Shown here: in pieces, positions 6,648 to 16,076 of the stretch
How positions within the stretch are numbered: the first letter of the stretch is position 1
Layout of the letters: every line of letters starts with the position of its first letter
Assembly: GCA_016209205.1 (NCBI GenBank)
Contig: JACQWQ010000095.1
Span: 1 to 47,638, forward strand
Reading direction: 5' to 3'
Length of the DNA: 47,638 bases
Origin: Chloroflexota bacterium
GTDB taxonomy: Bacteria; Chloroflexota; Anaerolineae; UBA4142; SHND01
Translations under genes and position numbers: made by a program
The notes under the pieces: model-generated
Told to the model about the DNA's origin: nothing
Database searches by the model: none
The model's input: the letters and a program-made list of their open reading frames with translations, nothing else

Positions 6648-8036
6648 CTATCGAATCGTCACGCGCCACGTCGCCGATTTTGTACAGACGTTGCCGCTGC
6701 TGCACGCTTTGACGAACCACTTGTAGGTCCTGCCGCGCGCCAGTGCTTTGGTTTTGTATTGCAGCGCGCTCGTTGACTGCTTGTCCGCTTTGTTACCCGT
6801 CGCGGCATCTTTGACAATGACGATGTAACGCGTGGCGCACGACGCGGCGTTCCATTTCAGCACCGGACGCGTCTTGGCTGTCGTGCTATTGTTGGGCGGC
6901 GCGGCGAGCGCGGGTGACGCGGGCGCGCCGGAACACACGGTTGTCGCGGTCGGCGTTGGCGTGGGCGACGGGGATTCCGTCGCAGTTGGCGTCAGCGTAA
7001 TCGTCGGCGTGGGCGACGGGGATTCCGTCGCAGTCGGCGTGCCCGAATCCGCCTGCCAGCGGTGATACCAGATGTTGAGCAGGATTACGAATTCGCGCGC
7101 GGCTTTGTCGTTGCCCGCCGGAGACGGATGATCGTCCGCGCCGCCGGTGGGATACTTGGAATAGTTTGTGCCTTGATCCGTGACGTATTGAATTGCGCCG
7201 TTGCGATAGCGATGGTGATTGCCCGTTTCCCAATCGTAATCGTTCGTATCATAATCGCCGCCGTTGCTCGTGAGCACATTATAAAAATCAAACACCACGA
7301 CGTTCTGGTACGGATACGCTGCCAGCCAATCGTTGACCAGCCACGTATTGACCGCACGCGCATTTGCCGCGTGCGCCGCATCAGTGCTGGCGCGACGCAA
7401 CGGCGGCGCAGTAATGACGACGAATAATTTATCCTGCCGCGCGGCCAAGTACGGGAGCAAATCGTTATAGATGCCCTTGATGTTGCCAACGGTGAGATAT
7501 TCCGAATACGCGTCTTGCCCGCGCAGCGGATTCGCGCCGGTCGTCGGCGGATCGTTCGGATTGCCGCCGATGTGTGAATTGGGGAAACACGATTTGAACA
7601 GTATGATATTGTTTTCACCGCCGGGATCCGTGACCGTGTTGTTGCCTTCGGTCATGTCATTGGGATACAGCGCGTTCATGTACGTATCGCGATGCGAACC
7701 CGCGAACCAGTTGTACCAGTGACCAATGTCGGTATGGTCGCCAATCGTGTCGTACCCCAAATCCTCATCGGGCGGACCCCAGCCGTAATCGGTTTCGGTG
7801 ACGTAATAATTGTTGTTATTGAGCTGCGTGCGCAGCGCATCGTTCAACAGATTCTGTCCCGTCGAATGATGAATGAATACGAGGCGCTGCGTCGTCGCGG
7901 GCGGTGAAGGATCGAGCGCGAGTGGCATTGTATTGGAATCCGCGCGCGCGTGCGGCGACATGCCCAGCAACCACACCAACATCCATGCACACAAAAATGC
8001 GATGCTCAAAGTGAATAGTAGTTTGCGTTGCAGCAT
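6648..8036 (-). CDS. secreted SGNH-like hydrolase with Thr/Pro linker and C-terminal Fn3-like domain
   Basis: This 462-residue secreted protein has a signal peptide (about 1-32, ending ARA). The catalytic part (about 45-335) shows the SGNH-type features FIHHSTGQNLL near the N-terminus and DDHPSPAGNDKAA near residue 315, where the family's Asp-x-x-His pair sits, so an esterase or carbohydrate-deacetylase-like activity on extracellular substrates is plausible. A low-complexity linker (TPTATESPSPTPT, repeated) follows, then an 85-residue Fn3-like domain (NNSTTAKTRPVLKWNAASC to WFVKACSSGNVC) shared with the next secreted proteins downstream on this strand. The usual GDS block is replaced by HHSTG, so the family assignment is by motif resemblance. 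The gene ends close to a palindromic element. Confidence 0.7.
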   Translation of the reverse strand: MLQRKLLFTLSIAFLCAWMLVWLLGMSPHARADSNTMPLALDPSPPATTQRLVFIHHSTGQNLLNDALRTQLNNNNYYVTETDYGWGPPDEDLGYDTIGDHTDIGHWYNWFAGSHRDTYMNALYPNDMTEGNNTVTDPGGENNIILFKSCFPNSHIGGNPNDPPTTGANPLRGQDAYSEYLTVGNIKGIYNDLLPYLAARQDKLFVVITAPPLRRASTDAAHAANARAVNTWLVNDWLAAYPYQNVVVFDFYNVLTSNGGDYDTNDYDWETGNHHRYRNGAIQYVTDQGTNYSKYPTGGADDHPSPAGNDKAAREFVILLNIWYHRWQADSGTPTATESPSPTPTITLTPTATESPSPTPTPTATTVCSGAPASPALAAPPNNSTTAKTRPVLKWNAASCATRYIVIVKDAATGNKADKQSTSALQYKTKALARGRTYKWFVKACSSGNVCTKSATWRVTIR

Positions 8037-8068
8037 AATGATCTTCCTTTGGTTGTCTTACTGCCGTT

Positions 8069-11000
8069 CTACTCGGCGGGCTTGACGTAGAAACTCTGCC
8101 ATCTGGATTCAGTGCAGCCCTGCGCATTGCACGCTTCGACCTGCCACCAGTACGTCTTGCCGCGGGTCAGCGGTTCGGTCGTGTAGGCGGAGCTCGTCAG
8201 GTTGTTCTTGCGATCCGCGACGGTCCCCGTTTTGGAATCTTGGCGGACGACGACTTTGTACTTAATCGCGCATGCAACATCGTTCCAGTCTAATGGGACT
8301 CTGGCTTTCGTGACGTCCGCGCCGTCGGCGGGTGAGAGCAGTGTGGGCTTGGCAGGTTTCTCGTCACAGGAGGCGATGTCACCTTGCCGGTCGCGGACAA
8401 AGATGTCCTGATAGCCATTCGTATCGCCTGGCACCAGGTTGCTTGCGCCGGACGTGAACGCCACATAGCGCCCGTCGCGAGAAATGGAGGTGTCCCACGA
8501 GTAGCCATTCGCCTGCGCGCCGTCGTGCGCGAGTGAGGCGCGCGTTGTCCGTCCCGTCTGAAGATCGCGCACGAAAATGTCCCCCATGCGATTGGTGTCG
8601 CCCGGCGTCAGGTCGTCCGCGTCGTGCTCGAATGCAACGTAGCGCCCATCGCCCGAGATGGAGGCGTCATAGGAATCCCCATAGCCAGGCGTGCCATCCG
8701 GGGTGACCGAGACGCAGGTGGTCTGTCCGGTCTGGCGGTCGTGGAGGAATACATCGGTTCCGTACTGGGCACCGCATCCAAGGTTGGTGGCATTGGACAC
8801 AAATACCACGTAGCGCCCGTCGTCGGAGATTCCCCATGCCCCTGCGTTACCGTTCGCGTGGGTGCCGTCCGAAGCAACAGACACGAGGGAAAACTGCTTG
8901 GTGGTGCGATCCCAGACCAGGGTTTGCCAGTTGCCGCTGGGATTCGACACCAGGTTAGTGGCGTCGGACGAAAACGCGAGGTAGCGCCCGTCAGTGGAGA
9001 GGTGGGGGGAGTAAGAATCCCGATTCGCACCGCGTGTGACCCAGGTCAACTGCTGGGTCGCTCGCTCGTAGAGGTAGATGTCGTAATACGGCGGCCCGTT
9101 CGTGTCATCGGGGTCCAGCGTGCTAAGCGACTCGAACGCCACATATCCGCCACTCGCGGAGATGGATGGATCGCCTCCGGTCCCCACGGATCCATCAGGG
9201 TAGCGTGAAATGACGGTGGTTTGCCCTGTCGCGCGATCATGGACAAAGATCGCGTAATACCAGCCCGCGGCGCCCGGCTGCATGGCTTGAAACGCGACAT
9301 AGCGTCCGTCGGCGGAGATGGAAGGATATTTCGATTCCCCGATTTGACCACCCGCGGGGGCAAGCGAGACGAGGGTGGTGTCACCCGTGAACCGGTCGTG
9401 GACAAAGACATCCTCGTGACCATTGGTGTCGCCACTCACCAGGTTCCTGGCTCTCGAGGCGAATGCCACGTAACGCCCGTCCGCTGAAATAGAAGGACTC
9501 TCGGTCAAGGAATCATTCGTCTGTGTGCCATCCGAGGCGACCGAGACGCGCGTGGTCGCCGCGGCGCCTTGAACGGTGAGCGTTACCTCGGATGCGCCAT
9601 AGTTCACCTTGAAGGAATTGCCACCGCCGAGGTCGGCCCCGTTGACGGTCGCAAAGGTCCCCGTGCGCGTGCCGAGCAGCGTCATGATCTTGAAGCTGTC
9701 GCCGACATTGGGCGTATAGCCCCCCACCGTGCTCAGGTTCAACGTGCCGCCGAGCGTCGCATTGCCGCCGATGCCAAGCTGGTCGAACCCGCTGCCCGCC
9801 TTCAACCCGCCGAGCTCGATATCCAGCGCGCCACCCGCGCCCTGCGTGTAATCCTTGATAATCTCCAGCACACCTGCCGAGGCGCCAGGGGTGACCGTGC
9901 CGCCGCTGTTGTTGACACTGCCCTTGATCGCGCCCGCGCCGGAGAGCGTCCCGCCTTGCAGCTGCATCGGCGTGTTGAACTTGAGATCGCCGCCGTTCAG
10001 CACCGCCGCGCCCGCAGTCTGGTTGTAACTCGCGCTGAATTTCAAGGTTCCCGCTCGCGCGTCCACAGTACCGCTGTTGTTGAAAGGCGCGTCAATCACC
10101 GCGCTGCCCGCGCCCGCGGATTTGCGGACGATGCCCGCGTTGTTGAACTGCCCACCTGTGTCGGCGGCTAGATACTGGTCCGCCCGAATGTCCAAGACGC
10201 CGCTCGCCAGATTGTTGAACACCGCGCCGCTCCCCACCAGCTCAATGTCGCCGCCCGCCCATGTCGCCGTCCCCGCGTTCTCGAACTTGCGCTCGAGTAG
10301 CTTTTCCCCGGCGCTGCGGAACGTGGTCGCGCCGTTGGCGTAGGTCGTCCCCGAACCCGCCATCGTCCCCGCGCGCCAGTCAAGGTGCTTGGCAATCCGC
10401 ACATCGTCGCCAGTCAGTATCCCGCCGGACAGCACCAGATTGTCAATCTCCACCTTGCCGATCGCGCCGCCCAGATCGTCCATTTCAAGCGTGGCATACT
10501 CAAGCACCACGACCTCGCCATCGCCAGCGAATTTTGTCTGAAGGAGCGTGTATCTGAGCTCCACGAACCTGACCTGTGCGCCGGAGGCGATGTTGAAGTT
10601 GCCCTCCAACTCCCCTCCATACTTGAACTCGATCTCACCGACTCGTACCTCCACTACGCCGTCTTTGTCGTTGATGAATGGGACAGCAATCTCGAGGCTG
10701 CTCCCACCTGCGGATTTCCGCAGGGTGCCATAGTTTTTGAATTTGGGTTTCCTGCTCCGCGATCGGACTATCAGGTCACCCTGCACATCAAACAGCCGAT
10801 CCTTGGCGTTGACGATTCCGGCGTGTTCGTCCAGAAAAATGGGACCCTTTATCCAGTTTACCGTGCCAACGTTAAAGAGAAAGCGGTCGAGCCCCTTAAA
10901 GTCGCCCTTGAGATTTGCCACGGCGCCAGTCTCGATTACCGTGCCGCCCGTTCCTGTCATCCAGCCACCGCTCCAGTTGAGCACCGCATGGATATCAAGG

Positions 11001-11260
11001 AAGTCGCCGGTCACTTCGCCGCCGCGCAGGTTCAATGTGCCAACGTCGGTGCTTTGGGTCAGCGTCACTGTACCGTCGTTGATGATGGCGGTGTCACTTT
11101 TGCCCGGCGCGTGTCCGCACGACCATTTTTTAGCGTTACTCCACTTGCCATCCGAGCCGTCCCAGGTACAGGTATCGGCGAACGCTGGTAAGGGTGTGGC
11201 GAGCAGGAATCCTGCCAATAGCAGCAAGATGCCCGTTCTGATGAAAATTTGTGTCTTCAT
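8069..11260 (-). CDS. large secreted beta-helix / PD40-repeat / Fn3-like surface protein
   Basis: The 1063-residue product begins with a signal peptide (LLLLAGFLLATPLPAFA), then a short Trp/Cys module (CTWDGSDGKWSNAKKW) found in autotransporter-like proteins. Residues about 60-560 are repetitive, Gly/Asn-rich beta-helix (TLSGAGAIKGSVNNSGG and similar), ending with an autotransporter-adhesin-like segment (FDQLGIGGNATLGGTLNLST). Residues about 570-965 are six or more PD40/TolB-type propeller repeats (SADGRYVAFAS...DVFVHDR). The last 85 residues form an Fn3-like domain with paired cysteines. No outer-membrane barrel or sortase motif is present. It follows the 147-residue membrane protein by 45 bp, probably in one transcript. 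Large parts are nearly identical to 16077-19910, which points to recent duplication. Role inferred: cell-surface adhesion or binding. Confidence 0.75.
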   Translation of the reverse strand: MKTQIFIRTGILLLLAGFLLATPLPAFADTCTWDGSDGKWSNAKKWSCGHAPGKSDTAIINDGTVTLTQSTDVGTLNLRGGEVTGDFLDIHAVLNWSGGWMTGTGGTVIETGAVANLKGDFKGLDRFLFNVGTVNWIKGPIFLDEHAGIVNAKDRLFDVQGDLIVRSRSRKPKFKNYGTLRKSAGGSSLEIAVPFINDKDGVVEVRVGEIEFKYGGELEGNFNIASGAQVRFVELRYTLLQTKFAGDGEVVVLEYATLEMDDLGGAIGKVEIDNLVLSGGILTGDDVRIAKHLDWRAGTMAGSGTTYANGATTFRSAGEKLLERKFENAGTATWAGGDIELVGSGAVFNNLASGVLDIRADQYLAADTGGQFNNAGIVRKSAGAGSAVIDAPFNNSGTVDARAGTLKFSASYNQTAGAAVLNGGDLKFNTPMQLQGGTLSGAGAIKGSVNNSGGTVTPGASAGVLEIIKDYTQGAGGALDIELGGLKAGSGFDQLGIGGNATLGGTLNLSTVGGYTPNVGDSFKIMTLLGTRTGTFATVNGADLGGGNSFKVNYGASEVTLTVQGAAATTRVSVASDGTQTNDSLTESPSISADGRYVAFASRARNLVSGDTNGHEDVFVHDRFTGDTTLVSLAPAGGQIGESKYPSISADGRYVAFQAMQPGAAGWYYAIFVHDRATGQTTVISRYPDGSVGTGGDPSISASGGYVAFESLSTLDPDDTNGPPYYDIYLYERATQQLTWVTRGANRDSYSPHLSTDGRYLAFSSDATNLVSNPSGNWQTLVWDRTTKQFSLVSVASDGTHANGNAGAWGISDDGRYVVFVSNATNLGCGAQYGTDVFLHDRQTGQTTCVSVTPDGTPGYGDSYDASISGDGRYVAFEHDADDLTPGDTNRMGDIFVRDLQTGRTTRASLAHDGAQANGYSWDTSISRDGRYVAFTSGASNLVPGDTNGYQDIFVRDRQGDIASCDEKPAKPTLLSPADGADVTKARVPLDWNDVACAIKYKVVVRQDSKTGTVADRKNNLTSSAYTTEPLTRGKTYWWQVEACNAQGCTESRWQSFYVKPAE

Positions 11261-11305
11261 GACTCTGCCTCCTCTGCGGTCAGAAAAACGTCAGCGCGAC
11301 ATGAC

Positions 11306-11749
11306 TCATAGCGAGTATATCGCGTACAAGTGAATCACGGTCCACACGATGTACGCCAAGCCCACGAGTATTCCAAAGGGATAGCCGATGAACCACATCA
11401 CAAAGTTGAGGCGCGGATTGTAGAATCGCACGCTGGTCGCCGTGGTCATCACGTTCGCCCACACCCACCAAAAACTCGCCAGCGCGAGCAGATAATAGCC
11501 CCAGCGCGGCGCGAGAAACACGAGCACGATGCCGAGGATGTTCGCGGGGCAAGCCACAAAGACATCGGCAAAGGCGATGCCGTAATGGGTCTTTTGCTCA
11601 CGCCAGTCATCCGTCGAGCCGTCAGGGTTTGTGAACGCTTTGCCCCGGAGGATCATGAACTGCAAGCCCCAAAGGAGCAGTGCCAATAGACCCATCAATG
11701 CCAACAGCACGTACAGGCTGACCTGTGAAGCAGCAGATAGCTCTTTCAT
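11306..11749 (-). CDS. 147-residue four-helix membrane protein (locally repeated family, copy 1)
   Basis: The protein has four predicted membrane helices (VSLYVLLALMGLLALLLWG; VACPANILGIVLVFLA; YYLLALASFWWVWANVM; MWFIGYPFGILVGLAYIVW) with a conserved NPDGSxDDWxEQKxHYGIAFADVFVACPAN loop. I start it at 11749 (MKELS), because GGAG precedes that ATG and the two other intact copies (31775-32218, 37740-38183) have the same length; an upstream ATG would add six residues. It sits 45 bp before a large secreted protein. The function is unknown; the repeated position upstream of large exported proteins suggests a partner or helper in the membrane. Confidence 0.8.
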   Translation of the reverse strand: MKELSAASQVSLYVLLALMGLLALLLWGLQFMILRGKAFTNPDGSTDDWREQKTHYGIAFADVFVACPANILGIVLVFLAPRWGYYLLALASFWWVWANVMTTATSVRFYNPRLNFVMWFIGYPFGILVGLAYIVWTVIHLYAIYSL

Positions 11750-11765
11750 TTCGTGAGACTCCTTC

Positions 11766-11793
11766 ATGGCAGTGGCAGCGCTGCCACTGCCAT
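11766..11793. terminator. 28-bp perfect palindrome, possible terminator
   Basis: The perfect palindrome ATGGCAGTGGCAGC/GCTGCCACTGCCAT lies between the stop of the FG-GAP fragment gene (11846) and the start of the 147-residue protein gene on the same strand. No clear T-run follows, so it may be a stabilising hairpin. The frame across it also encodes a short hydrophobic stretch (IFLIIWGLIAVVTIIM) without a start. Confidence 0.4.
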
Positions 11794-11845
11794 GATTATT
11801 GTGACCACTGCTATCAATCCCCAGATGATCAGGAAGATGACATTG

Positions 11846-13885
11846 TCATTCTGTGTCTGGTGCCGAAGCACTCGCGGCAGTGATGGTAAAGCTCCACCAC
11901 GCCGACCATGGGCTGCAGCCCACGTCACTGCACGCCTGCACATGCCAGAAATACTTGGTGCCTCCGCCGGTGAGCAGTCCCGGCGGTTGGTACTTGGTGG
12001 CAGACACCGTTGCCTTTTTGAATGGAAAGCCCTTTTTGTTCTTTTTGAACAGTTCAAATCGGTAAGAGCTCGCGCCGGCTGCCGCGTTCCATTCGAACGT
12101 AGGAGAGGTTGTCGTCAGACTCGCGCCATTCGCGGGCGCGCGCAGTTTCGCTCTAGGCGGGAGGGGCTGGGGCGGCTGCACGAAGAGATACACTGCCCCC
12201 GGGCCGACATTGCTCCCGACATTGCTCTTGGGCGCTCCCGCCGCCACCGTACTGCCGTCGCCGCTGAGCGCCACCGCCGTACCCAAGAGGTCAACCGCCG
12301 CTGCGTCGGCGGCGGTCAGTTTCTGCTGCTCGTGCCACATCCCGTATTTGTATACAAAGATGTAAGCCGAGCCCTGCATCTGCACCGGGTTAGTGTCAAA
12401 CTTGGCGCCAATTGCAGCGACGCTGCCGTCGGCGCTAATGGCTGCCGCGCTGCCGAAATTATCGATCGAGTCTCCATCCCAAGCGGTCAGTTTCTGCCGC
12501 TCGCGCCACGTTGCACTGCTGCGCACAAACACGTACGCCGAACCTTGTTCATCCTTCACCCCATTGTCCTTCCATGCCCCAACTACCACCGTGTTGCCGT
12601 TGTCGCGGTTGAGCGCTACGGCAGAGCCGAACTCATCTCCCGCTGCTCCATCCGCGGCGAGCAATTTCGCCTGCTGGCTCCAGGTCCCGCCGCTGCCCAC
12701 GAACACATAAGCCGAACCCTGGTTGCCATTGCTCCCGATATCGTCACCATGCGCTCCGACCACCACCGTTGTGCCGTCCCCGCTGAGCGCCGCGACAGAG
12801 CCGAACCCGTCCGCCGCCGCTCCATCCGCGGCGAGCAATTTCGCCTGCTGGCTCCAGGTCCCGCCGCTGCCCACGAACACATAAACCGAGCCCTGGTCGT
12901 TGTTGCTCCCGATGTCGTCATCGGGCGCTCCCACCATCACCGTGCTGCCATCACTGCTGATCGCCACCGCCGTACCAAAGTGGTCGCCCGCCACTGCATC
13001 GTCGGCGGTCAGTTTCTGCTGCTCGTTCCAGGTCCCGCCACTGCGTACGAATATGTATGCCGCACCCTGCTGTATCTCTCCGAAGGGAGACCCAGGCAGA
13101 GTGTGGAACCTCGCTCCAACGACCAGCGTGCTGCCGTCGTCACTGAGCGCCACGGCGGAGCCAAAGACTTGAGCCGTATCTCCGTCCGATGCGGTCAGTT
13201 TCTGCTGCTCGCTCCACATCCCGCTGCTGCGCACGAGCACATACGCCGCACCCTGCGCCCAGTGCTCACCAATGTCAGCCCCTGGCGCTCCAACCAGCAT
13301 GATGTTGCCGTCGCCGCTGAGCGCCACCGCCGAGCCGAACCAGTCTTGCGCCGCTCCGTCCAATGCGGTCAGTTTCGGCTGAACAGTTTGCTGAACGATC
13401 AGCTCGACTTTGGATGCGGCATAATCCACTTTGAAAACTTTGCCGCTGCCGAGATCGGTCCCGTTGACCGTCGCAAAGGTCCCCGTGCGCGTGCCCAGCA
13501 GCGTTATGATTTTGAACGTGGCGCCGACGTAGGGTGAATATTCGACCGTGCTCAGGTTCAACCTGCCGCCGAGCGTGACATTCCCGCCGACGCCGAGCTG
13601 GTCGAACCCGCTGCCCGCGTTCAAGCCGCCAATCTCGATGTTCAGCGCGCCGCCCGCGCCCTGCGTGTAATTGTTGACGATCTCCAGTACACCTGCCGAG
13701 GCGCCGGGGCTGACCGCGCCGCCGCTGTTGTTGACGCTGCCATTGATCGCGCCCGCGCCGGAGAGCGTCCCGCCTTGCAGCTGCATCGGCGTGCGAAATT
13801 CGATGTCGCCGCGATTCAGCACCGTCGCGCCCGCCGTCTGGTTGTAACTCGCACTGAAACCCAGGATGCCCGACCGCGCCTCCAC
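11846..13885 (-). pseudogene. 3' part of a broken secreted protein: beta-helix, FG-GAP propeller, Fn3-like domain
   Basis: The 679-codon open frame starts inside a beta-helix region (FSASYNQTAG, TLSGAGAINGSVNNSGG) and has no signal peptide or ribosome site, so its ATG at 13885 is probably not a natural start. Residues about 170-590 are seven FG-GAP-type repeats (DWFGSAVALSGDG, MLVGAPGADIG, QGAAYVLVRSSG), which fold into an integrin-alpha-like propeller. The end is the shared Fn3-like domain (FWHVQACSDVGCS). It was once continuous with the 5' part at 14044-15401; comparison with the intact paralogue (8069-11260) shows that the truncated mobile element at 13905-14043 replaces about 45 residues. 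Whether the fragment is expressed is unknown. Confidence 0.7.
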
Positions 13886-13904
13886 AGTACCGCTGTTGTT
13901 GAAA

Positions 13905-14043
13905 GGGTGTAAGTCTCAAATAGTGAGCTCGCGCCTGACGGAAGACGCCTTTTGCAGCATGGATTCTCAACTCAATGCGATCATTGACAGTCCAACTGGA
14001 AGTATGCCAGGAACGTTACCAGCAAACCGACGTTGATGACCTT
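13905..14043. mobile_element. truncated copy of the 199-bp inverted-repeat element
   Basis: The sequence from GGGTGTAAGTCTCAAATAG to GTTGATGACCTT matches 20183-20321 almost exactly (one difference noticed), but the other terminal repeat is missing. On the minus strand it carries a short reading frame (LLVTFLAYFQLDCQ, stop). It interrupts a beta-helix gene and is associated with loss of an internal segment of that gene. Confidence 0.85.
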
Positions 14044-15401
14044 CCAGATTGTTGAAAACCGCGCCGCGCTCCATCTCGATGTCGCCGCCCGCCCACGTCG
14101 CCGTTCCCGCGTTGTCAAACTTGCGCTTGAGCAGCTTGGTCTCGGCGCCGCGGAACGTGGTCGCGCCATTGGCGTAGGTCGTGCCGGAACCTGCCATTGT
14201 GCCTGCGCGCCAGTCAAGGTGCTTGGCAATCCGCACGCCGTCGCCAGTCAGTGTGCCGCCGGACAGAACCAGATTGTCAATATCCACCTTGTCGATCGTG
14301 CCGCCCAGCTCGTCCAGGACCAACGAGGCATTCTCAAGCACCTCGACCACTCCATCGCCGGTGAAAGCCGCTTCGAGGGCTCTGTATCTGTTCTCAACGA
14401 ACCTGACCTTTGCGCCGGAGGCGATGTTGAATTTGCCCTGCAACTCTCCTCCATGCTTGAACTTGATCTCACCCACCTGTACCTCGACCACGCCTTGGTC
14501 TTTGCTGTTGGTGAATGGCACATCAATCACAAGGTTTCCCCTGCCTGCGGATTTCCGCAAGATACCAGAGTTGTCGAATTTGGATTTCTGGCTCTCTGTC
14601 CAAATCAACAGGTCGCCTTGCACATCAAGAAGCCGATCCTTGACGTTGTGGATTTCGGCGTGTTCATCCAGATAAATCGTGCCCTGCGTCCAATTCACCG
14701 TTCCAAAGTTCCAGAACGCGCGGTCGAGGAACTTGACGTCGCCCTTGAGATTTGCAGCGGTGACGAGTTCCGCGCAGCCCTGTTGCAGATTCCCTGAAAC
14801 TAACAACAGGGCGAGGCGCATACGCGCTTCGCTTTCGCCGGCTTTATTGCCCTGCGCTTTGTACACGTTTGCCGCCGCGCGGTATTCGTTGATGGCTTTG
14901 CCGGCATCATTGTCTTTGTAAAAATAGCCCCACGCCAACACGCGATGCACGAGCGCATAGCCCGGGTAATTTTTTACAATGTCGAGTAATGCCTGCCGCG
15001 CGCAGTCAAACGCGTCCCGATGCGCGGGATTGCTGCCGTTCAATTGACGCGTATCGGAAACTTTCCAGCAGCGCTGCAAGACCGCAATGAGCGCGCCATC
15101 GCCCGCGCTGTTACCCAATTCGGACGGACGCGGCACGCTCGTCGGTCCACTGGTCGCACCCGAGCCATTCGTCGTCGAAATCACGCCGGTCGGGAACGGC
15201 GCGAGCGTTGGGGGGGGGGGGGGGGGGGGGGGGCGGGATTGCCGAAGGGGGGGGGGGATTCGTCGGGACCGCGCTCGGCGTTGTGGTTGATTCCGCAGTA
15301 GCAACCACCGTGAGGGGCGCCGGGTCAAGAGTCGGATTGCAAGCCAACAACCAACCAAGCGAACCCAACAAAAGCAAAGTGAAAACGCGCGTGACGTGCA
15401 T
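13967..15401 (-). pseudogene. 5' part of a chimeric lipoprotein: signal, Pro/Thr linker, TPR-like segment, beta-helix; out of frame at a poly-C tract
   Basis: A good start at 15401 (GGAGG upstream) gives a lipoprotein signal (LLLLGSLGWLLAC), then a Thr/Pro stretch. At the 24-base C run (minus strand; G on the given strand, 15210-15233) the frame shifts. The other frame continues as PTGVISTTNGSGATSG, then a helical TPR-like part (about 15050-14780; NYPGYALVHRVLAWGYFYKD, AGKAINEYRAAANVYKA), then joins a beta-helix (AANLKGDVKFLDR) nearly identical to the paralogue at 8069-11260. Loss of one C, or gain of two, would restore one frame. Downstream the gene is cut by the truncated mobile element and stops at 13967. 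The TPR/beta-helix junction looks like a recombination fusion. It could be phase-variable or simply dead; a sequencing error in the homopolymer is also possible. Confidence 0.7.
15210..15257. repeat. homopolymer tracts (24 G, then 11 G)
   Basis: A 24-base G run (15210-15233) and an 11-base G run (15247-15257) are separated by CGGGATTGCCGAA. They lie in the Pro-rich linker of the lipoprotein gene, exactly where its two open frames meet. Confidence 0.9.
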
Positions 15402-15512
15402 CGAACCTCCATGCAGAGCAATTGAGCTCCGAGTATAGCATGAATTCGCAAGCGGCTGGAATTTACTTGCGATGGAATTGGGGGTGCGACGGCGAACAAA
15501 AGAAAGAAATGC

Positions 15513-16046
15513 TCAATCCGCGCGCTCCGCCGCCGCCGCGTAAAACTCGCGCAAAAAGCGCGATGGTGCGGTTGCCAATAAACGTGGTTCGGCGAATCCG
15601 GCGCGCGGGGCGAGCGCGCGAAACGTGTCAAACGAAAGCGGATGCGGCACCCACAGATTGCCTGAATCCACGTTGTATTCGACCAATAGCAAATCACCTT
15701 GCGGTTTCAAAAATTCGCGTGCATGACGCAGCACAGTTTCCTTGTCTTTGAAAAAATGCAGCGCGCTCGCCATCACAATGCCATCGAGCGGGGACAGCGG
15801 CAGTGGGCGCGTGAAATCGGCGCAGATGAATTGCACCCGCGAATCTGCAAACCGCTGATAGAACGCGCGTTCCTGTTCGCGTAAGGCACTGCCATCTTTG
15901 TCAATCGAATAAATTTCTGCATCCGCGCCGACCAATTCGCGCAGCGCCAACGTGAACGCGCCGCTGCCCGAACCGAAATCCGCCCACGCTCCACCGCGCG
16001 ATGAAATCCCCGAGCGGAGGAGCTTGACATGATCTTGGTGATTCAT
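15513..16046 (-). CDS. class I SAM-dependent methyltransferase
   Basis: This 177-residue soluble protein has a Rossmann-type methyltransferase fold: motif I ADFGSGSGAFTLAL (about 22-35), an acidic end of strand 2 (YSIDKDG), motif II region CADFTRPLPL and DGIVMASALHFFKD, and a post-motif LKPQGDLLLVEYN. The length is short for the family but complete, and the start at 16046 is the first ATG. It resembles UbiE/Methyltransf_11-type enzymes; the substrate cannot be told. It lies 30 bp after the stop of the large secreted protein at 16077 and is followed by the broken lipoprotein gene, so context gives no clue to its role. Confidence 0.85.
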   Translation of the reverse strand: MNHQDHVKLLRSGISSRGGAWADFGSGSGAFTLALRELVGADAEIYSIDKDGSALREQERAFYQRFADSRVQFICADFTRPLPLSPLDGIVMASALHFFKDKETVLRHAREFLKPQGDLLLVEYNVDSGNLWVPHPLSFDTFRALAPRAGFAEPRLLATAPSRFLREFYAAAAERAD

Positions 16047-16076
16047 CGCCCATTGGATGCGTTTTGTCGCGCCTTC

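Noticed and set aside
12393..13537. Plus-strand open frames across the FG-GAP region
   Set aside because: They are shadows of a repetitive minus-strand gene, without domain signatures.
15020..15438. Gly-rich plus-strand frames across the G24 tract
   Set aside because: They consist of poly-Gly from the homopolymer and lack starts with ribosome sites; the minus strand has a clear lipoprotein signal.
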